DNA of 64,000 bases from the NCBI GenBank assembly GCA_028023455.1, contig JAQFVV010000042.1, positions 6,965,922-7,029,921 of the forward strand. Direction: 5' to 3'. This document shows, piece after piece, positions 61,508-64,000 of the stretch. The position numbers and the translations under genes were made by a program. Position 1 is the stretch's first letter, and each line of letters begins with the position of its first letter. The DNA is from Epiperipatus broadwayi. Lineage: Eukaryota; Onychophora; Udeonychophora; Euonychophora; Peripatidae. The notes below the pieces were generated by a model. It did not search any database, was not told where the DNA came from, and worked only from the letters and a program-made list of their open reading frames with translations.

Positions 61508-62790
61508 ATAACAGGAATTAATAATGTTTAACAAAGGTCTTATCAAGTCATTATGTCAGTACCCCTATAAACTTGTCTTCTTCCAGCAATCTTTCTCTAG
61601 CCAAAAAAAAAAAGAATATAGAATCCTTCATAAGGTTGAATACCTCTTAAAATAAAAAATCAAAAAATTAAAGCATCTTAGCAAATTTCAGTAAAGACTG
61701 ATGATCCATTGATTGTACATTATGATCCATCTTCTCATTCATACCCAGAGTATGCAGCCATGAATCCTAAATTAGCCAGCTTATAGGTATCATAAAGCTA
61801 TAGAGACTATAAAACTATCTTTTAAACCCTCTTCGATTTGTGTAATATTGATAATTAGTAATAATATTACTCAAAATTGCAAAGTATATTTTGCTGTCTT
61901 ATTTTGTCAGCATTCAGTAACTATTTAAAACACTAATAACAACAATAATTCATCAATTTCAATTCTTGTGTCTTTTGAATTCTGGGCTAGTCAGAATGCA
62001 ACAATTCTGCAATTTTTTTTTCTTCGGCCTATAACATTTTTTAGGCCCTCCTCAACTGATGTCTTAAATATGCTAAAGGCACAAAAATGTTTGCAATCCC
62101 TTATAATGATGCCTATACTAGATTCTTTTTGCATTATTCGAAGTCCAATATTAACGAAGATTGATATCATGGTCACAAATGATCTTTACAAAAGTTCTTG
62201 CCATTAAACTGGAAAATTTATTATTTATATATTTCGTATAGAATTTGATTATCAAAATTATACTTTCTAAGGTTACAGGCTTATATAAATCCATGCTTAA
62301 CAACTGAGAAATATTACCAACTGATTGCTATTATCTACAGTAGATAGCTGGGTCTATCCACCATAGGCTAACAAGATTTGTCAAAAAACAAGCACAGACT
62401 TGGGATCTGAATAATCATTAAGTTCATCGACACTCGGTAAAATGATAAAAATATTATTCATAATATTAAAATTGCAATCAGGGTAAATAGTGAGTGGTTT
62501 TTTTCAGAATATGCTCCATTAATTCCAAGTTAATTGTAATCTGAAAGTGATGCATGAAGATAAGTTACATAAAAAGCAAAGCACTCTGTCAAATAGCCAC
62601 ATGACTCTGTAACTCATCACCTGATTGTACCATTAACTCAAGAACCATATTTTTAAAGCATTGTTATTACTTCTCATTAAAATCACAATTTTAAAAAAAA
62701 CATGAAAAAGGCCAAACCATTGAGAAAAAAAATACAATATTAAACTTGCATTTTTATATTGGACCATGTCCATCACCTAATATAAGCATT
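61508..62790. other. Stretch without recognisable genes
   Basis: The open frame at 61968-62207 has a counterpart on the other strand, no splice signals and no family match, so I leave it uncalled. No repeat with a partner elsewhere in the window was found. Confidence 0.4.
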
Positions 62791-62799
62791 GAATGTCTT

Positions 62800-63165
62800 T
62801 AGAAAAAATTAACTTTATTTAAATATTCCAAATACATTCAACTGTTAGTAATAGCACATCAAACAGGTTAGTATATGCACATTTTGAGAAGTATTATTCT
62901 TCCCTCTTCTTCAAATGTTGCAGGCTTGTGACAGTACTAGCATGGGATTCGAACTTGGATCTTTAGATTCTTGAGTATTGAATTTTAAGGTAACACTCTG
63001 AGTCATCCTGCCAAAGGCAACAGTCAGTAGAAAGAGCGTTATCTTAAAATTCAATACTCAAGAATCTAAGAATCCAAGTTCGAATCCCATGTTAGTATTA
63101 TCACCGATCAGGCCAGCAACATCTGCAGAGGGGAAAATAATACTTTTCGAAATGTGCATCATCAT
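62800..63165. mobile_element. Inverted SINE pair: tRNA-like head plus Penelope-type tail
   Basis: Left unit (minus) and right unit (plus) meet head to head near 63012. The right unit has an A-box-like region (cagtcagtagaaagagcg, 63021-63038), a B box gttcgaatccc (63079-63089) that fits the consensus, and a tail with gatcaggccagcaac and aataatacttttc. The left unit continues into aactttatttaaatattcca and ttcaactgttagtaatagc, which matches the Penelope-like terminal repeat at 23976-24165. The tail shared with that element suggests its machinery moved this SINE. Confidence 0.65.
63080..63089 (+). promoter_or_regulatory. Pol III B box of the SINE
   Basis: ttcgaatccc, preceded by g, matches the tRNA T-loop promoter ggttcgaatcc. 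The inverted copy is at about 62947-62957 (gggattcgaac). Together with the A-box-like sequence 40-60 nt upstream it marks a tRNA-derived head. Confidence 0.6.
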
Positions 63166-63169
63166 CACA

Positions 63170-64000
63170 AACTTTTAAACTTGCTTTCAACTAATTATTT
63201 AGTTAGAAATCTACATTAGTGTTAAGTAATTAATCACTGTGAAAAACATCTTTATCCATGGCAAGTTTCAGTTATAAGGAATTCAGTCACCACTCTCTCT
63301 ATTAATTTTAATTAGCTTCTTTGACATTTTTAATCATAATTTCTACGTTTTAGCTTCTTCCAGATCTATCAGTCTTTTCCCTCTCAAGAAAATATGAAAT
63401 TCAAAAAGAGACGTTTCCAGGTGCTAAGAAAAAAATAATCAGTAGGAATGATTCTTAAACAGTAATAAAAGTAATCTACTACAGGATTAAAACTTGTTTT
63501 TTTTTTAAAAAAAAAAAATCCTGATTTTCTAAACTGGAATTTTAGATAAGACTTCAAGAAACAACACATTCTCAAATAAGCCTAACATCATTTTTTTAAA
63601 AAAGGATCATATAAATAGTAATGTATTTAAAAAATATGAAAATGGAAAGAAAAGCAATTAATAAATCTGAAAAATAGTACATATAATGTTTTAACAAAAC
63701 AGATGATAGGTACTAAAAAATAAATATATTCTGGGGAAATAAAGAGAATAGGAAATAAAATTGCAATAGATATACAATGAGTTGCAAAAAATTATTACCG
63801 TATAAATGAATTAACAAAACATGAAATAAATCTGATTTATTTTTCAGTTAGGTTATTGTGAATTATGTTAATCTTGCTATTTTTCAATAAGCTTGTGAGT
63901 TAAAAAATAATAATTCAACATATTAAAAATAATTATTAATATGAAAATTTGATGTTTTTTTAAAAATATGTTTGTAAGTAAGACCATATGATATGCATTA
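63170..64000. other. AT-rich end of window, no feature seen
   Basis: I see only A/T-rich sequence with homopolymers (for example around 63498-63518). The open frame at minus 63384-63575 lacks support. Confidence 0.4.

Noticed and set aside
63080-63089. A true tRNA gene
   Set aside because: Only the A-box-like and B-box regions are present; no acceptor stem or anticodon arm can be folded. It is a SINE head.

Overview
This is a strongly AT-rich animal genomic window, most likely from an arthropod and possibly a chelicerate. That guess rests on repeat content and style and is not proven. Genes are sparse, with short exons, GT-AG splice sites and very long introns. Most of the sequence is transposable elements, many nested, decayed or arranged as inverted pairs. 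No bacterial operon, rRNA, true tRNA gene or CRISPR array is visible.

Genes. A minus-strand gene starts near 21.83 kb. Its 82-nt first coding exon (21752-21833) joins in phase to a 134-nt exon at 5331-5464 that encodes an F-box, across a 16.3-kb intron; the rest must lie further left. The upstream flank (21.8-22.5 kb) keeps CpG-containing sequence and an NRF1-like palindrome, so it is the likely promoter. Three plus-strand exon candidates (31.9, 39.7 and 60.5 kb) have open, protein-like frames and mutually compatible phases. They may belong to one unidentified gene.

Mobile elements. The best-preserved autonomous element is a Penelope-like retroelement (about 23.98-29.24 kb) with a reverse transcriptase, a GIY-YIG region and inverted terminal repeats of about 190 bp. 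A 2.6-kb hAT transposon with a BED finger and a hAT C-terminal domain has jumped into its RT/3' coding region and split it. Other remnants are a second hAT piece (29.4-30.1 kb), a 437-bp internally deleted hAT with a perfect 8-bp target duplication (55393-55829) inside a larger TIR-bounded unit, an RTE-like LINE endonuclease (15.9-16.7 kb), Ty3/gypsy RT (18.6-19.1 kb), an LTR element reduced to gag and partial protease (41.4-46 kb), a possible piggyBac N-terminus (12.8 kb) and several TIR/MITE-type elements (11.2, 30.7, 37.7 kb).

Main discovery. Two unrelated foldback (inverted-repeat) families carry hammerhead self-cleaving ribozyme motifs. Family 1 (4.3-5.0, 39.1-39.3, 51.3-52.0 and 60.7-61.5 kb) has near-intact hammerheads in both arms, facing each other, and two of its copies are bounded by 12-bp direct repeats. 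Family 2 (8.0-9.4 and 22.7-22.9 kb, with a head-only relative at 38.8 kb) has a tRNA-like B box about 80 nt from a hammerhead; every copy has a core mutation, but the majority base at each core position gives a complete ribozyme. A third inverted pair (62.8-63.2 kb) joins a tRNA-like head to the same tail that ends the Penelope-like element, which suggests a SINE mobilised by that element.
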